NCBI GenBank assembly: GCA_947629775.1
Contig: CANRFA010000004.1
Coordinates: 83,731-147,730, forward strand
Reading direction: 5' to 3'
From: an uncultured Oscillospiraceae bacterium
GTDB taxonomy: Bacteria > Bacillota > Clostridia > Oscillospirales > Oscillospiraceae
Length of the DNA: 64,000 nucleotides
The position numbers and the translations under genes are program-made. This document shows positions 26,121 to 36,122 of this stretch, piece by piece (positions within the stretch are counted from its first letter, which is position 1; every line of letters begins with the position of its first letter). The notes under the pieces were generated by a model that made no database searches, was not told where the DNA came from, and saw only the letters and a list, made by a program, of their open reading frames with translations.

Positions 26121-27090
26121 GGTTCTGACCACGCTGATTTCCCACACCCTGGGCGGAACCATTGCCATCGGGGCCATGGCCCTTCTGACCTGGCTGAGCC
26201 GGAAGCGGACCGGCGCCCGGTGGCGCAGTCTGGCCTGGCTGGTGCTCTGCCTGCGTCTGGCGCTCCCGCTTCCGTTGGCGCCGGAGGGGTGGATCCGTTC
26301 CCCGATCCGCATTCCGGTGCCGGACTCTTTTGTTCTCTCCGAACCGTCCGCTTCCGGCGGGGGACCGGCGAAGGAGTCCCAAGATGCCGGGAATGCCGGG
26401 AATGCCGGGAATGTCGGGAATGCCGGCGGCGGGGATGGATCTCCCGGGATCCAGGGCGGCCATTCCGCTTCCGTCTTTGAAGGCGGCACAGTTGGGTCGG
26501 AGGACGCCGGAAGCGGGCCAGCGCAGGGGGAGACTCCTTCTCCCGCAGGGTCCGGGTTCTCCTGGCAGCAGGCGCTTTGGATCCTCTGGCTGGCGGGCGT
26601 CGGGGTGGAAGTGGCGCGGCTGGCCTTCGCCCATCTGCGGTTTCTGGCATGGCTGCGCCGCTGGGGAAAGCCGGCGGAAGAGACGGCTCTGCTTCGCTCC
26701 TGCGAAGAAGCGGAGCGGGAACTGAAGATTACCCGGCGGGTGCGGGTTCTGCTGTGTTCCGGGCTGCCATCCCCCATGCTGGCGGGAATCGTCCGTCCGG
26801 TTCTGCTGCTGCCGGAGGAGACCGCGCCGGGAAGCGCGCTGCGCTACACGCTGCTCCACGAGCTGACCCATCTGCGGCGGCGGGATCTCCTGCGCAAGGC
26901 TCTGGCTCTATGGGTCCGGGCGCTGCACTGGTTCAACCCGGCGTTCCGGTGCATGGTGCGGATGGTGGAGCGGGACACGGAGTTGGCCTGCGACGAAGCT
27001 GTGCTCGCCCGGCTGCCCCGGGAGGAGTACCGGGCCTATGGTCTGACCATCCTGGAGGCGGCGGAACAGAATGCACAACTTTCCACTTGA
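26113..27090 (+). CDS. M56 (BlaR1-like) membrane metalloprotease, truncated by an in-frame TGA
   Basis: A 325-residue BlaR1-type sensor protease. Hydrophobic segments lie at about 13-26, 36-55 and 152-170; the zinc motif HELTH (249-253) lies in LLHELTHLRRRD, with E290 in DTELACDEAV as third-ligand region. M56 proteases relay an external signal by cleaving a BlaI repressor. The linker (about 78-150) is low-complexity, containing a nine-base DNA repeat. Unusually the frame stops at QNAQLST, just where homologues continue into a hinge, a last membrane helix and an external sensor domain. The same frame stays open after that TGA into the next gene. Confidence 0.85.
   Translation: MNEVLTTLISHTLGGTIAIGAMALLTWLSRKRTGARWRSLAWLVLCLRLALPLPLAPEGWIRSPIRIPVPDSFVLSEPSASGGGPAKESQDAGNAGNAGNVGNAGGGDGSPGIQGGHSASVFEGGTVGSEDAGSGPAQGETPSPAGSGFSWQQALWILWLAGVGVEVARLAFAHLRFLAWLRRWGKPAEETALLRSCEEAERELKITRRVRVLLCSGLPSPMLAGIVRPVLLLPEETAPGSALRYTLLHELTHLRRRDLLRKALALWVRALHWFNPAFRCMVRMVERDTELACDEAVLARLPREEYRAYGLTILEAAEQNAQLST
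26383..26427 (+). repeat. Nine-base tandem repeat in the M56 linker
   Basis: Five near-identical units of consensus AATGCCGGG encode NAG repeats. The unit length keeps frame, so slippage would only lengthen or shorten the linker. Confidence 0.85.
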
Positions 27091-27198
27091 TTAAGACGAC
27101 ACCTGGAACGGGTTTGTTCCGGAAAAACAGAAAATGGTTCGCTCCCTCTCTCCGGTCCATTCGGGTCGAACGGGGATGCGGACGGGGAGGAATGCGAT

Positions 27199-28149
27199 TT
27201 GAAGACCCGATTCCGGCCAGGACATGGTCCGGTTGGGGCGTTTCTGGTCCTGCTGGGAATCCTGGCTGTCCTTGGAACCGGCTGCGATGGAGGAGCTTCG
27301 CCGGTGGCCTCCACGGTGGCGCCTCCGGAAGGCCTGCAGGTGCGGGATACTTCGGGGGAGACGGTTCCCGTGACCATCCTGGCGAGGGAAGAAGACCTGC
27401 TGGCGGAGCCCATGGCCCAGCTGTCCCGCAGCCAGCGGGATCTGCTCGCCGATCTGCCGGTGGAGGACCTGCCCCGGGAGCTCCCGGAACGGGACGGAGA
27501 ACATGAGATCCTGGAGCGTGTGACCGAGGAGGATCTGTGGCGGGGAACCCTGCTGCCCCTGGCGGGAGATGAGAAGGCGGATGTGATGCTCTATGGCGTA
27601 ACAGCCGGCCTTCTGGAGTACAACACGCCGCTGACGGATGGCGTGGTGCTCCGCTGTGGGGACCGGGCCGCCTATTACCCCTTTTCCTGGGGCCAGAACG
27701 CCTGGTATGAAAAGGACCCGTGGCTGGCGGTGGCGGACCACGACGGCGACGGAGAGGACGAAGTGGCCATCTGCCTCAACCTGGGAGGGGGCGCCGGGAT
27801 GAACGCCATGCAGCTGTATCTGGTGGAGCCGGAGACCATGGCATATACCGTGCCGGATCTGAAGTCTCTGAATCTGCAGGGCCGCTGGAACGGAGAGGAG
27901 GACACCGTGACCCTGGTGTCCGAGGGAGAAGAGTCCCTGACGGTGGAGCTTCCCGAGGATGTTGCCCCGGCAGACGGACTGAAAGGAGAATGGATCAGTG
28001 TCTATTCCTGGGACGGGGGACAGCTGTGGTTTGAAACCGCCCTGGCCTGCGGAGACAGCACCTTCTATCTGGTGCAGGTGAAGGCGCCTGTGGTCTGGAA
28101 AGAGGGCGGATACCGTCTGGGACCTGCCGTGCTGAAGCTGTATGCGTGA
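27199..28149 (+). CDS. Membrane-anchored protein or lipoprotein downstream of M56 (hinge copy 1)
   Basis: A 316-residue protein from TTG 27199, eight bases after GGGGAGG. One hydrophobic helix (about 12-28) ends GTGC, a plausible lipobox with C29. The exported part has ADHDGDGEDEVAICLNLGGG, an aspartate-rich stretch like calcium-binding or FG-GAP repeats, then beta-rich sequence. It lies in the same frame as the M56 gene with no stop between 27091 and 27199, so it may be that protein's detached sensor domain. Function unknown. Confidence 0.7.
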   Translation: MKTRFRPGHGPVGAFLVLLGILAVLGTGCDGGASPVASTVAPPEGLQVRDTSGETVPVTILAREEDLLAEPMAQLSRSQRDLLADLPVEDLPRELPERDGEHEILERVTEEDLWRGTLLPLAGDEKADVMLYGVTAGLLEYNTPLTDGVVLRCGDRAAYYPFSWGQNAWYEKDPWLAVADHDGDGEDEVAICLNLGGGAGMNAMQLYLVEPETMAYTVPDLKSLNLQGRWNGEEDTVTLVSEGEESLTVELPEDVAPADGLKGEWISVYSWDGGQLWFETALACGDSTFYLVQVKAPVVWKEGGYRLGPAVLKLYA

Positions 28150-28173
28150 GACGGAAGAGAGGAGAGAACGACG

Positions 28174-29613
28174 ATGAAACAGAACATGCCCGTGACCCCG
28201 TTTTCCACCTGGATGACCGGCGGGGCTTCCTTGCTGCGGGAGCGGATCCGGGGGATCTGTACCCCGGGCCGGCGCCCGACAGGACGGATCGCGCTGCTCG
28301 CCATGCTGGCGGTCTGTCTGGCCAGTGTGAATCTCGTGGCCTGCCAGAGCCGGTTGGCGCCCCTGGACCGGTACCGGAGTCAGGTGAAATCGGCCTCCAG
28401 CATCCGGGTGGACATGCCGGTGTATTCCGATCTGGCGTTTCCGGAGCCCATTTCGGAGGAGGATCTGCTGGATCGGGCCAGAAGCATGCTGGAGCAGGCG
28501 GAGCCGGCCGGGGATCTCTCCGGGGAGGATTTTTCGCAGGCTGCGCTCCTCTCCATGCGTCTGGCTCTGGGGGAAAGCGGCACCTGGCGGCTCAGCCAGG
28601 GAGAGAATGTCTGCTGGCTGGCGGAGGGCGGGGAGAATCTGCTGGATCCCTTTGAACCCATCGGAGTCCTGCCGGAAGAGGCCATGGAGACCATGAAACA
28701 GCTGGCGGCCACCCAGCTGTCCCGGCGGCAGGGGGAGACTGTTTCGGAGAACGTCGCTCCCTCTTCGGAGGATCCGGGAGAAGAGGATCCCGCGTTCCGG
28801 CAGCTGCTGCTGGAGTACTACCGGGATATTCTTGAGAACCGGGATGTCGTCTGGAATGACAGGCAGCTCCTGTCTGTCCCGGAAGGAACCATGGCGCTGG
28901 GGCCGGCGGAGTATCTAGGCAGCATGAATCTGAACGATGGGGAGACTGAGTGCCTCTACCGTCTGAAAATGTGCGAGGTGCAGGCTGATGGATCCACTGT
29001 GGCATGGGAGGACAATCTGGTGGCCCTGGCCCGGGATCCGGAGGGCGGCTTCCTGCGTGCTGACGGGAATAAGCTTCCGGATCTGGTGGAGGAGCCCCTG
29101 GAGGATACCATCCGCCGCACGGTCTGGGGAATCTCCAGCCTGGACATGGCCCTTTTCCAGGACGGCAGTCCGGAGGTTCTGGGCTGCGGGAAGGGGGTCA
29201 CCGGGTTCGAGGAGCAGACGGTGCCTCTGGAGGAGTCCGGGCCGGTTTACGCCGAGGGAGACGCCTGGGTGCGGCAGACAAGGCCGGGCCTGGAGATCAC
29301 GGGATATTACGCGGCGGCTACCGGGAAGCTGGTTCCTTACATCATGGATGTTACCGGAACGGAGTTTGCCACCTGGCGGGGGATCCGGGTGGGAGACAGC
29401 CGGGAGACGGTGAAACAGGTCTACCCGGAGGCTCAGGGCCTGGACGGCCCCACCGGCCGGCCGGATTTCTGGGGAATCCCGGCAGGAGACTTGGAGGACG
29501 CGGATACGCTGCGCGTAAACGTAAGCGGTACGGAGATGGCGCCGGAGAATCTGCTGTTCCTGTTTGAGGGCGATACGCTCTCCCGCATGATTGTCCACTT
29601 CACGATGGACTGA
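28174..29613 (+). CDS. Membrane-anchored sensor-like protein (hinge copy 2)
   Basis: A 479-residue protein. Residues 9-30 (PFSTWMTGGASLLRERIRGI) and the following helix (about 37-57, ending LVAC) look like the hinge plus last membrane helix of M56/BlaR1 proteins, but no protease domain precedes them. The exported region has no motif I recognise; it contains IRVGDSRETVKQVYPEAQG, a fold-like element also seen in lipoproteins that bind small ligands. C57 could be lipidated although 35 residues precede the helix. Cotranscribed with its neighbours (24-base gap; GGAGAG upstream of ATG 28174). Confidence 0.75.
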   Translation: MKQNMPVTPFSTWMTGGASLLRERIRGICTPGRRPTGRIALLAMLAVCLASVNLVACQSRLAPLDRYRSQVKSASSIRVDMPVYSDLAFPEPISEEDLLDRARSMLEQAEPAGDLSGEDFSQAALLSMRLALGESGTWRLSQGENVCWLAEGGENLLDPFEPIGVLPEEAMETMKQLAATQLSRRQGETVSENVAPSSEDPGEEDPAFRQLLLEYYRDILENRDVVWNDRQLLSVPEGTMALGPAEYLGSMNLNDGETECLYRLKMCEVQADGSTVAWEDNLVALARDPEGGFLRADGNKLPDLVEEPLEDTIRRTVWGISSLDMALFQDGSPEVLGCGKGVTGFEEQTVPLEESGPVYAEGDAWVRQTRPGLEITGYYAAATGKLVPYIMDVTGTEFATWRGIRVGDSRETVKQVYPEAQGLDGPTGRPDFWGIPAGDLEDADTLRVNVSGTEMAPENLLFLFEGDTLSRMIVHFTMD

Positions 29614-29634
29614 GGGGCGGAAAGGAAGACAGAG

Positions 29635-30552
29635 ATGAGAGAAATCAGAAAGGAACCGCTGCAGAGCCCCTTTGCTCTGCCCCTTCGCGGGCATCTGGAG
29701 GAGCGGATATGGCAGATCGCAGGAGAGAGGCGGCCTCCGGCCTGGCTGCTGCTTCTTCTCATGCTGGCCGTCTGCCTGACCGGTCCCGGCCTGGTGGCCT
29801 GCGGGAATTCCCCGTCCGGCGCCGGGATCACCGGGCCATCTGCGTCCCTGCAGGTCAGCTCCGCCTCGCCGGGGGCGTTGGTGGCGCCTGTGCTCTTTGA
29901 GCCGGGCGAGGCCCTGGAGGAGTGCCCTTCCCTGGAGACGGAGGACTGGATCTTCCGGGTGGAGCGGGTGCCGGAAAGTGACCGCGGCGCCTTTCCCCAG
30001 GGATTTTCCGCCCATCTGAAGGTTCGCTCCCGGACCGATGGGGAGGAGCGGGACCTGCTTGGCTCCCTGGCGGTGCAGGGTCCCTGCAGTCTGACCCCTT
30101 TTGAGGGGATCCTGGGCTGCAACGGAGTGGCCTTCGGCTATGCGGCCGGCGCCGCTTCTGCACCCCTCGTCTTCCTGCGGGCGGACCTCTCCGGAGTGGA
30201 GGTTCTGGCCCGGTGCGAAGGAACGGTGTATACAGCAGACCTGGAGGAGGACGGAAACCGGATCCTGGTGGACGTTTCCACCGGGGCCTTCCCTCTGGTT
30301 TCAGTCCATGCTCTGGATTCGGAGGGAAAACCGAAGGCCGTTTCTCTGGAGAAGGAAGCGGGGGCCACTCTGGCCAGCCTGACGGATACCACCGGCTATC
30401 GCGAGGAACTGCCTCTGAGCCTGGAACTCCGGGCAGGGGATGTCTGGATGGAGGCCCGCTGGCCCCGGGACGGAGAGAACTGGACGGACTGCGGGATCCG
30501 GAAGATGGAGTTTGAAACCGTCTGCAGGAGCGCGCTGCGTCAGGCTTTGTGA
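29635..30552 (+). CDS. Membrane-anchored sensor-like protein (hinge copy 3)
   Basis: A 305-residue protein built like the preceding one: SPFALPLRGHLEERIWQIAG (11-30), RRPPAW, then a helix (about 37-55) ending GLVAC with C56. The LLMLAVCL core of the helix is nearly identical to that in the 28174 gene (LLAMLAVCL), so the N-terminal modules are paralogous while the exported domains differ. The exterior domain is beta-rich (EDWIFRVERVPESDRGAF) and unrecognised. Twenty-one bases follow the previous stop. Last gene of the blaI operon. Confidence 0.75.
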   Translation: MREIRKEPLQSPFALPLRGHLEERIWQIAGERRPPAWLLLLLMLAVCLTGPGLVACGNSPSGAGITGPSASLQVSSASPGALVAPVLFEPGEALEECPSLETEDWIFRVERVPESDRGAFPQGFSAHLKVRSRTDGEERDLLGSLAVQGPCSLTPFEGILGCNGVAFGYAAGAASAPLVFLRADLSGVEVLARCEGTVYTADLEEDGNRILVDVSTGAFPLVSVHALDSEGKPKAVSLEKEAGATLASLTDTTGYREELPLSLELRAGDVWMEARWPRDGENWTDCGIRKMEFETVCRSALRQAL

Positions 30553-30592
30553 ACGATCCCCCGAAATGGCTCCGAAGTTACCGGTTTTCCGC

Positions 30593-30621
30593 TTGCATTC
30601 TGGTAAAAGATCGGGTATACT
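30593..30621 (+). promoter_or_regulatory. hbd promoter
   Basis: TTGCAT (30593-30598), 17 bases, TATACT (30616-30621), about 87 bases before the hbd start. No Rex-like operator was seen here. Confidence 0.7.
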
Positions 30622-30708
30622 GTGGGGCAAGAGCGGGGCCGGTTCGCCGGCCAATCCCGCCAGATGGGTCTGGCACTATCCTGAATCAGTATCGGAGGAA
30701 TCCAACGT

Positions 30709-31551
30709 ATGAAAGTAGCGATCTTCGGCGCCGGCACCATGGGCAGCGGCATTGCCCAGATCTTCGCCGCCAAGGGCCACACCGCCCTGCTGTACGCCAG
30801 CAGCACGGCTTCCGCCCAGCGTCACAAGGACAACCTGTCCAAGTCCCTCCAGAAGCGGGTCGACCGCGGCAGGATGAAGCAGGAAGACAAGGACGCCATC
30901 ATGGAGCGCATCCTGGTGGAGGAGTTCGACGCGGCTGCGGACGCCGATCTTGTGATCGAGTGTGTCAAGGAAGACATGGCCACCAAGAAGGAACTGCTTG
31001 GGAAGCTGGACGCCATCTGCAAGGAAGGCTGTGTGTTCGCCTCCAACACCTCTTCTCTGCCCATCACCGATCTGGACGCCGGCCTGAAGCATCACCAGGT
31101 CATCGGCATGCACTTCTTCAACCCCGTGCCCAGCATGAAGCTGGTGGAAATCATCCGCGGCATCAACACCTCCGACGAGACCTTCCACTTCGCCTATAAC
31201 CTGGCGAAGGAGCTGGGTAAGGATCCTGTCGAGGTCAAGGAGTCCCCGGGATTCGTGGTCAACAAGCTGCTGATCCCCATGATCAACGACGCCATCGGCC
31301 TCGTGGAGATGGGCGCCGCTTCCGTAGAGGACATCGACAAGTCCATGATGCTGGGCGCGAATCACCCCATGGGGCCCCTGGCTCTGGGCGATTTCATCGG
31401 CCTGGACGTTGTGCTGGCCATCATGGAGACCCTGTACTCCGAGTTTGGCGACTCCAAGTACCGTCCCACCTATCTGCTCAAGAAGATGGTCCGGGGGGGA
31501 CTGCTGGGTCGCAAGAGCGGCAAGGGCTTCTACGACTACACCAGAAAGTAA
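30709..31551 (+). CDS. hbd: 3-hydroxybutyryl-CoA dehydrogenase
   Basis: Hbd reduces acetoacetyl-CoA to 3-hydroxybutyryl-CoA in the clostridial butyrate pathway. The 280-residue protein has the Rossmann [11 protein letters not shown] (8-18), the catalytic histidine in [15 protein letters not shown], the ESPGFVVN(K)LL turn and [17 protein letters not shown] at the C-terminal domain. Length is typical. Thiolase and crotonase are not in the window. It ends before a strong hairpin and is separated from bcd by 420 bases. Confidence 0.96.
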   Translation: MKVAIFGAGTMGSGIAQIFAAKGHTALLYASSTASAQRHKDNLSKSLQKRVDRGRMKQEDKDAIMERILVEEFDAAADADLVIECVKEDMATKKELLGKLDAICKEGCVFASNTSSLPITDLDAGLKHHQVIGMHFFNPVPSMKLVEIIRGINTSDETFHFAYNLAKELGKDPVEVKESPGFVVNKLLIPMINDAIGLVEMGAASVEDIDKSMMLGANHPMGPLALGDFIGLDVVLAIMETLYSEFGDSKYRPTYLLKKMVRGGLLGRKSGKGFYDYTRK

Positions 31552-31569
31552 TCCGGAAGGATCTTTTCC

Positions 31570-31599
31570 CGTGTCCCGGCGGTTTTCCGCCGGGACACG
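31570..31599 (+). terminator. Hairpin terminator after hbd
   Basis: A 13-base-pair perfect stem (CGTGTCCCGGCGG/CCGCCGGGACACG) with a TTTT loop, followed by only two Ts, so termination may be partial. Confidence 0.6.
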
Positions 31600-31710
31600 T
31601 TCCGTACAGGCAGGACAATATTGGCAAACTTTCCGGCAACAGGGCTTTGATTCTCTGTTATGCACAAAAACAGGCCTGAAAAACTGTGCAGTTTGCCAGA
31701 GATGCGGTTC

Positions 31711-31739
31711 TTGCAATGGTTCCGAAAAAGGTCTATAAT
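31711..31739 (+). promoter_or_regulatory. bcd-etfBA promoter
   Basis: TTGCAA (31711-31716), 17 bases, TATAAT (31734-31739). It implies a leader of about 225 bases before bcd, in which the Rex-like site lies. Confidence 0.75.
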
Positions 31740-31822
31740 CAGCCTGTATCAATCCTGCCGGCTGGACCTGGCATGATTTCCGCAACCGGGGCATCCCGAG
31801 TTGCGGTTTTTCCGGAAAGACA

Positions 31823-31840
31823 TTGTTAAATTTATAACAA
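31823..31840 (+). promoter_or_regulatory. Rex-like redox operator
   Basis: TTGTTAAATTTATAACAA fits the Rex consensus TTGTTAANNNNTTAACAA with one mismatch. Rex is the NADH/NAD+-sensing repressor that controls butyrate and other fermentation genes in clostridia. It lies about 85 bases downstream of the promoter found, so it would act as a roadblock or belong to a second, weaker promoter. The rest of the 420-base gap holds nothing else I recognise. Confidence 0.7.
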
Positions 31841-31971
31841 TCTTCGCCAGGCCAGCCCACCGTTCCCACCCGCTCCATCCGCCCGGCTCCACGCCCTTCC
31901 GTCCCGGTCAGGCGGTCGGAAGCGGGGCCGCAGCGATTCCCCCAAGTAAATCATACAGGAGGACTGAAAAA

Positions 31972-33117
<1,146 letters not shown>

Positions 33118-33135
33118 GATAGGAGGCAGATCGTA

Positions 33136-33936
33136 ATGAAAATCATCGTTTGTGTCAAGCAGGTCCCCGATACTTCCGGCAAGGTCGCCGTCAACCCCGA
33201 CGGCACCCTGAACCGGGCCTCCATGGCCACCATCACCAATCCCGATGACCTGAACGCCGTCGAGGCCGCCCTCACCCTGAAGGAGCAGACCGGCGCCGAA
33301 GTCATCGTTGTCTCCATGGGTCCCCCGCCCGCCGAGGGCATGCTCCGCGAGCTGCTGGCCCGAGGCTGCGACCGCGCCGTGCTGGTTTCCGGCCGCGAGT
33401 TCGGCGGCTCCGATACCTACGCCACCTCCCAGATCCTGGCTGCCGCCATCAACCAGATCGGCGTCGAGAAGGAAGACGTGGTCTTCTGCGGCCGGCAGGC
33501 CATCGACGGCGACACCGCTCAGGTCGGTCCCCAGATCGCCGAGAAGCTGGGTCTGCCCCAGGTCTCCTACGCCGCCGAGATCGTCAAGGATGGCGACACC
33601 CTGACCATCAAGCGGATGCTGGAGGACGGCTACATGACCATCAAGGTCAAGACCCCCTGCCTCATCACCTGCATCAAGGAGCTGAATACCCCCCGCTACA
33701 TGAGCGTCGGCGGCGTGTTCGAAGCCTACTCCAAGCCCTACACGGTCCTGGACTACAACGCCCTCAAGGACGATCCCCTCATCGATAAGACCACCATCGG
33801 TCTGAGCGGCTCTCCCACGAACATCCTGACCTCCTTCACTCCCCCGCTGAAGGGCGCCGGCATGATGCTGGAGGGTGCCGACCGCGCCACCTGCGAGAAG
33901 CTGGCCGGCATCATGGCCGCCAAGCATATGATCTGA
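33136..33936 (+). CDS. etfB: Electron transfer flavoprotein beta subunit
   Basis: A 266-residue EtfB, the smaller subunit of the heterodimer that passes electrons to Bcd. KIIVCVKQVPDTSGKVAVNPDGTLNR is the clostridial EtfB start; FCGRQAIDGDTAQVGPQIAEKLGLPQV is the conserved nucleotide-binding stretch, which holds the second flavin in bifurcating EtfAB. The bcd-etfB-etfA order is that of the bifurcating complex. Bifurcation here is inferred from context. Confidence 0.95.
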   Translation: MKIIVCVKQVPDTSGKVAVNPDGTLNRASMATITNPDDLNAVEAALTLKEQTGAEVIVVSMGPPPAEGMLRELLARGCDRAVLVSGREFGGSDTYATSQILAAAINQIGVEKEDVVFCGRQAIDGDTAQVGPQIAEKLGLPQVSYAAEIVKDGDTLTIKRMLEDGYMTIKVKTPCLITCIKELNTPRYMSVGGVFEAYSKPYTVLDYNALKDDPLIDKTTIGLSGSPTNILTSFTPPLKGAGMMLEGADRATCEKLAGIMAAKHMI

Positions 33937-33957
33937 TAGAAGGGAGACAGGAAGAAT

Positions 33958-35097
33958 ATGTCTAACTACGATAGTTCCGCCATCCAGGAGTTCAAGGGCG
34001 GCGTATGGGTATTCTGCGAGCAGCGTCAGGGCGTCATGATGTCCACCTCCTATGAGCTGATTTCCGAGGGCCGCCGCCTGGCCAACGAGCTGGGCACGAA
34101 GCTGTACGGCCTGCTGCTGGGCTCCAATATCGAGGGCATCGCGAAGGATCTGGGCGGCTACGGCGCCGACGGCGTCTATGTCTGCGACCATCCCCTGCTG
34201 GAGACCTACACCACCGACGGCTACACCAAGGTCATCTGCGATGTGATCCGGACGTACAAGCCCGAGGTCATGCTCATCGGCGCCACCAACATCGGCCGTG
34301 ACCTGGGTCCCCGCTGCGCGGCCCGCCTGCACACCGGTCTGTGCGCGGACTGCACCCACCTGGATATCGACATGGGGATCTACAAGGACTTCCTGCACAC
34401 CGCCTCCACCCTGCCCGATGCCCGCATCGAGGCCACCGACCACGCCATGGTCATGGGCGAGAAGCACGATGTGTCCCGCGACCTGAAGATGACCCGTCCC
34501 GCTTTCGGCGGCCACCTGATGGCCTCCATCATCTGCCCCCGCTTCCGTCCCGCCATGGCTACCGTCCGTCCGGGCGTCATGAAGAAGGCTCCCTTCGATC
34601 AGGCCAAGGCCGACGCCTGCGAGATCATTAAGCCCGAGTTCTCCCTCACCGCCGACGACATGCAGACCGAGGTTGTCGAGGTCGTCAAGGCTGCGAAGAA
34701 GCTGGTCGACCTGATCGGCGCTGACGTTGTCGTCTCCGTGGGCCGCGGCATCAGCAAGGACGTGGAAGGCGGCATCAAGCTCGCCGAAGAGCTGGCCGAG
34801 GTTCTCGGCGGCGTAGTCGGCGGCTCCCGCGCCACCATCGACGCGGGCTGGCTGTCCGCGGATCACCAGGTCGGTCAGACCGGCAAGACCGTGCACCCCA
34901 AGATCTACGTGGCCCTGGGCATCTCCGGCGCTATCCAGCACAAGGCCGGCATGCAGGACTCCGAGTGCATCATTGCCGTCAACAAGAACGACACCGCTCC
35001 CATCTTCGAGATCGCCGACTACGGCATCTGCGGCGACCTGTTCAAGGTCACCCCGCTGCTGATCGAGGCCATCAAGGCTGCCAAGGCCGCGAAGTAA
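33958..35097 (+). CDS. etfA: Electron transfer flavoprotein alpha subunit
   Basis: A 379-residue EtfA. The C-terminal FAD domain has SVGRGISKDVEGGIKLAEELAEVLGG, GGSRATIDAGWLSADHQVGQTGKTVHP and GISGAIQHKAGMQDSECIIAVNKN, all canonical. No N-terminal ferredoxin extension is present. It closes the bcd operon, followed by a strong terminator at 35121. Confidence 0.96.
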   Translation: MSNYDSSAIQEFKGGVWVFCEQRQGVMMSTSYELISEGRRLANELGTKLYGLLLGSNIEGIAKDLGGYGADGVYVCDHPLLETYTTDGYTKVICDVIRTYKPEVMLIGATNIGRDLGPRCAARLHTGLCADCTHLDIDMGIYKDFLHTASTLPDARIEATDHAMVMGEKHDVSRDLKMTRPAFGGHLMASIICPRFRPAMATVRPGVMKKAPFDQAKADACEIIKPEFSLTADDMQTEVVEVVKAAKKLVDLIGADVVVSVGRGISKDVEGGIKLAEELAEVLGGVVGGSRATIDAGWLSADHQVGQTGKTVHPKIYVALGISGAIQHKAGMQDSECIIAVNKNDTAPIFEIADYGICGDLFKVTPLLIEAIKAAKAAK

Positions 35098-35120
35098 GAG
35101 TTTCCCGTTTCGGGTTTTCT

Positions 35121-35154
35121 GCCCCGCTTCCGAGAAATCGGAAGCGGGGCTTTT
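35121..35154 (+). terminator. Terminator of bcd-etfBA
   Basis: A 13-base-pair stem (GCCCCGCTTCCGA/TCGGAAGCGGGGC) with a GAAA loop and TTTT. Confidence 0.9.
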
Positions 35155-35231
35155 CGCGCTCCGGGGCGGAGAGGCACCAGCGTTCCGGGAGAAGCATAGG
35201 CTGAGACAGCACGGAACCTGGAGGGATCGCG

Positions 35232-36101
35232 ATGAAACGGGAAATGAACATCTGGCTCGCCGGAGGGGATCTGCGCCAGGCCAGGCTGGCCCGGCTGCTG
35301 GCGGAGGACGGACACACGGTACACGGATTTGCGCTGGAAGGGGCCGAGGAACCCCTGCTGCTGCAGGAGACGGACATGAAACGCGCCGGCCTGGCGGACT
35401 GCGTGATCCTGCCTCTGCCGGTCTCGGACGGGGCGGGGATGCTGAACGCGCCCCTGTCTTCCGGCGAACATCCCCTGACCGAAGTGCTGGACTGCCTGAA
35501 ACCGGGGCAGTTTCTGTGCGGTGGGCGGCCCGGGGAGGACGCCCTTCGCCTGGCCCGGGAGCGGGGCCTTACGCTGCGGGACTACTTTGCCCGGGAGGAA
35601 CTGGCCATCGCCAATGCGGTTCCTACCGCGGAGGGGGCGGTGCAGCTGGCCATGGAGCATCTGCCCATCACCATTCATGGGGCCCGGGTCCTGATTTGCG
35701 GCTTCGGCCGGGTGGGCCGGGCCACCGCCCAGCGCTTCGGGGCCCTGGGGGCGAAAGTCAGCGTGGCGGCCCGCAGTTACGGGCAGCTGGCCTGGGCCCA
35801 GGCCATGGGGTTCGGGGCGGAGGAACTGAGCCGCATGTCCGGCTGGCTGTGCGGCTATGACCTGATTGTCAATACGATCCCCGCTCGTGTTCTGGGCAGA
35901 GCGGAGCTGGAGGACCTGAAGGAGGACTGCCTGATCCTGGACCTGGCCTCGAAGCCCGGCGGCGTCGACCTGGCGGCGGCGGGGGATCTGGGGCGGACAG
36001 TCATCTGGGCGCTGTCCCTGCCGGGCAAGGTGGCTCCGGTGACGGCGGGCGCCGCCATCCGCAGTACCATCTGCAATATGCTCCGCGAACTGGGCGATTA
36101 G
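35232..36101 (+). CDS. dpaA: Dipicolinate synthase subunit A
   Basis: DpaA with DpaB makes dipicolinic acid, the spore-core chelate, from dihydrodipicolinate in the mother cell. The 289-residue protein has a C-terminal Rossmann dinucleotide site, LICGFGRVGRATAQRF, followed by YDLIVNTIPARVL and LDLASKPGGVD, typical of SpoVFA. The N-terminal half (GGDLRQARLARLLAEDGH) is also family-like. dpaB follows by 21 bases. Confidence 0.93.
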   Translation: MKREMNIWLAGGDLRQARLARLLAEDGHTVHGFALEGAEEPLLLQETDMKRAGLADCVILPLPVSDGAGMLNAPLSSGEHPLTEVLDCLKPGQFLCGGRPGEDALRLARERGLTLRDYFAREELAIANAVPTAEGAVQLAMEHLPITIHGARVLICGFGRVGRATAQRFGALGAKVSVAARSYGQLAWAQAMGFGAEELSRMSGWLCGYDLIVNTIPARVLGRAELEDLKEDCLILDLASKPGGVDLAAAGDLGRTVIWALSLPGKVAPVTAGAAIRSTICNMLRELGD

Positions 36102-36122
36102 CCCGGGAAAGGGAGGTTTCTT

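Noticed and set aside
31801..31971. Longer bcd start at 31801
   Set aside because: The extension overlaps the Rex-like site, has no family similarity and lacks a ribosome-binding site; ATG 31972 has CAGGAGGA.
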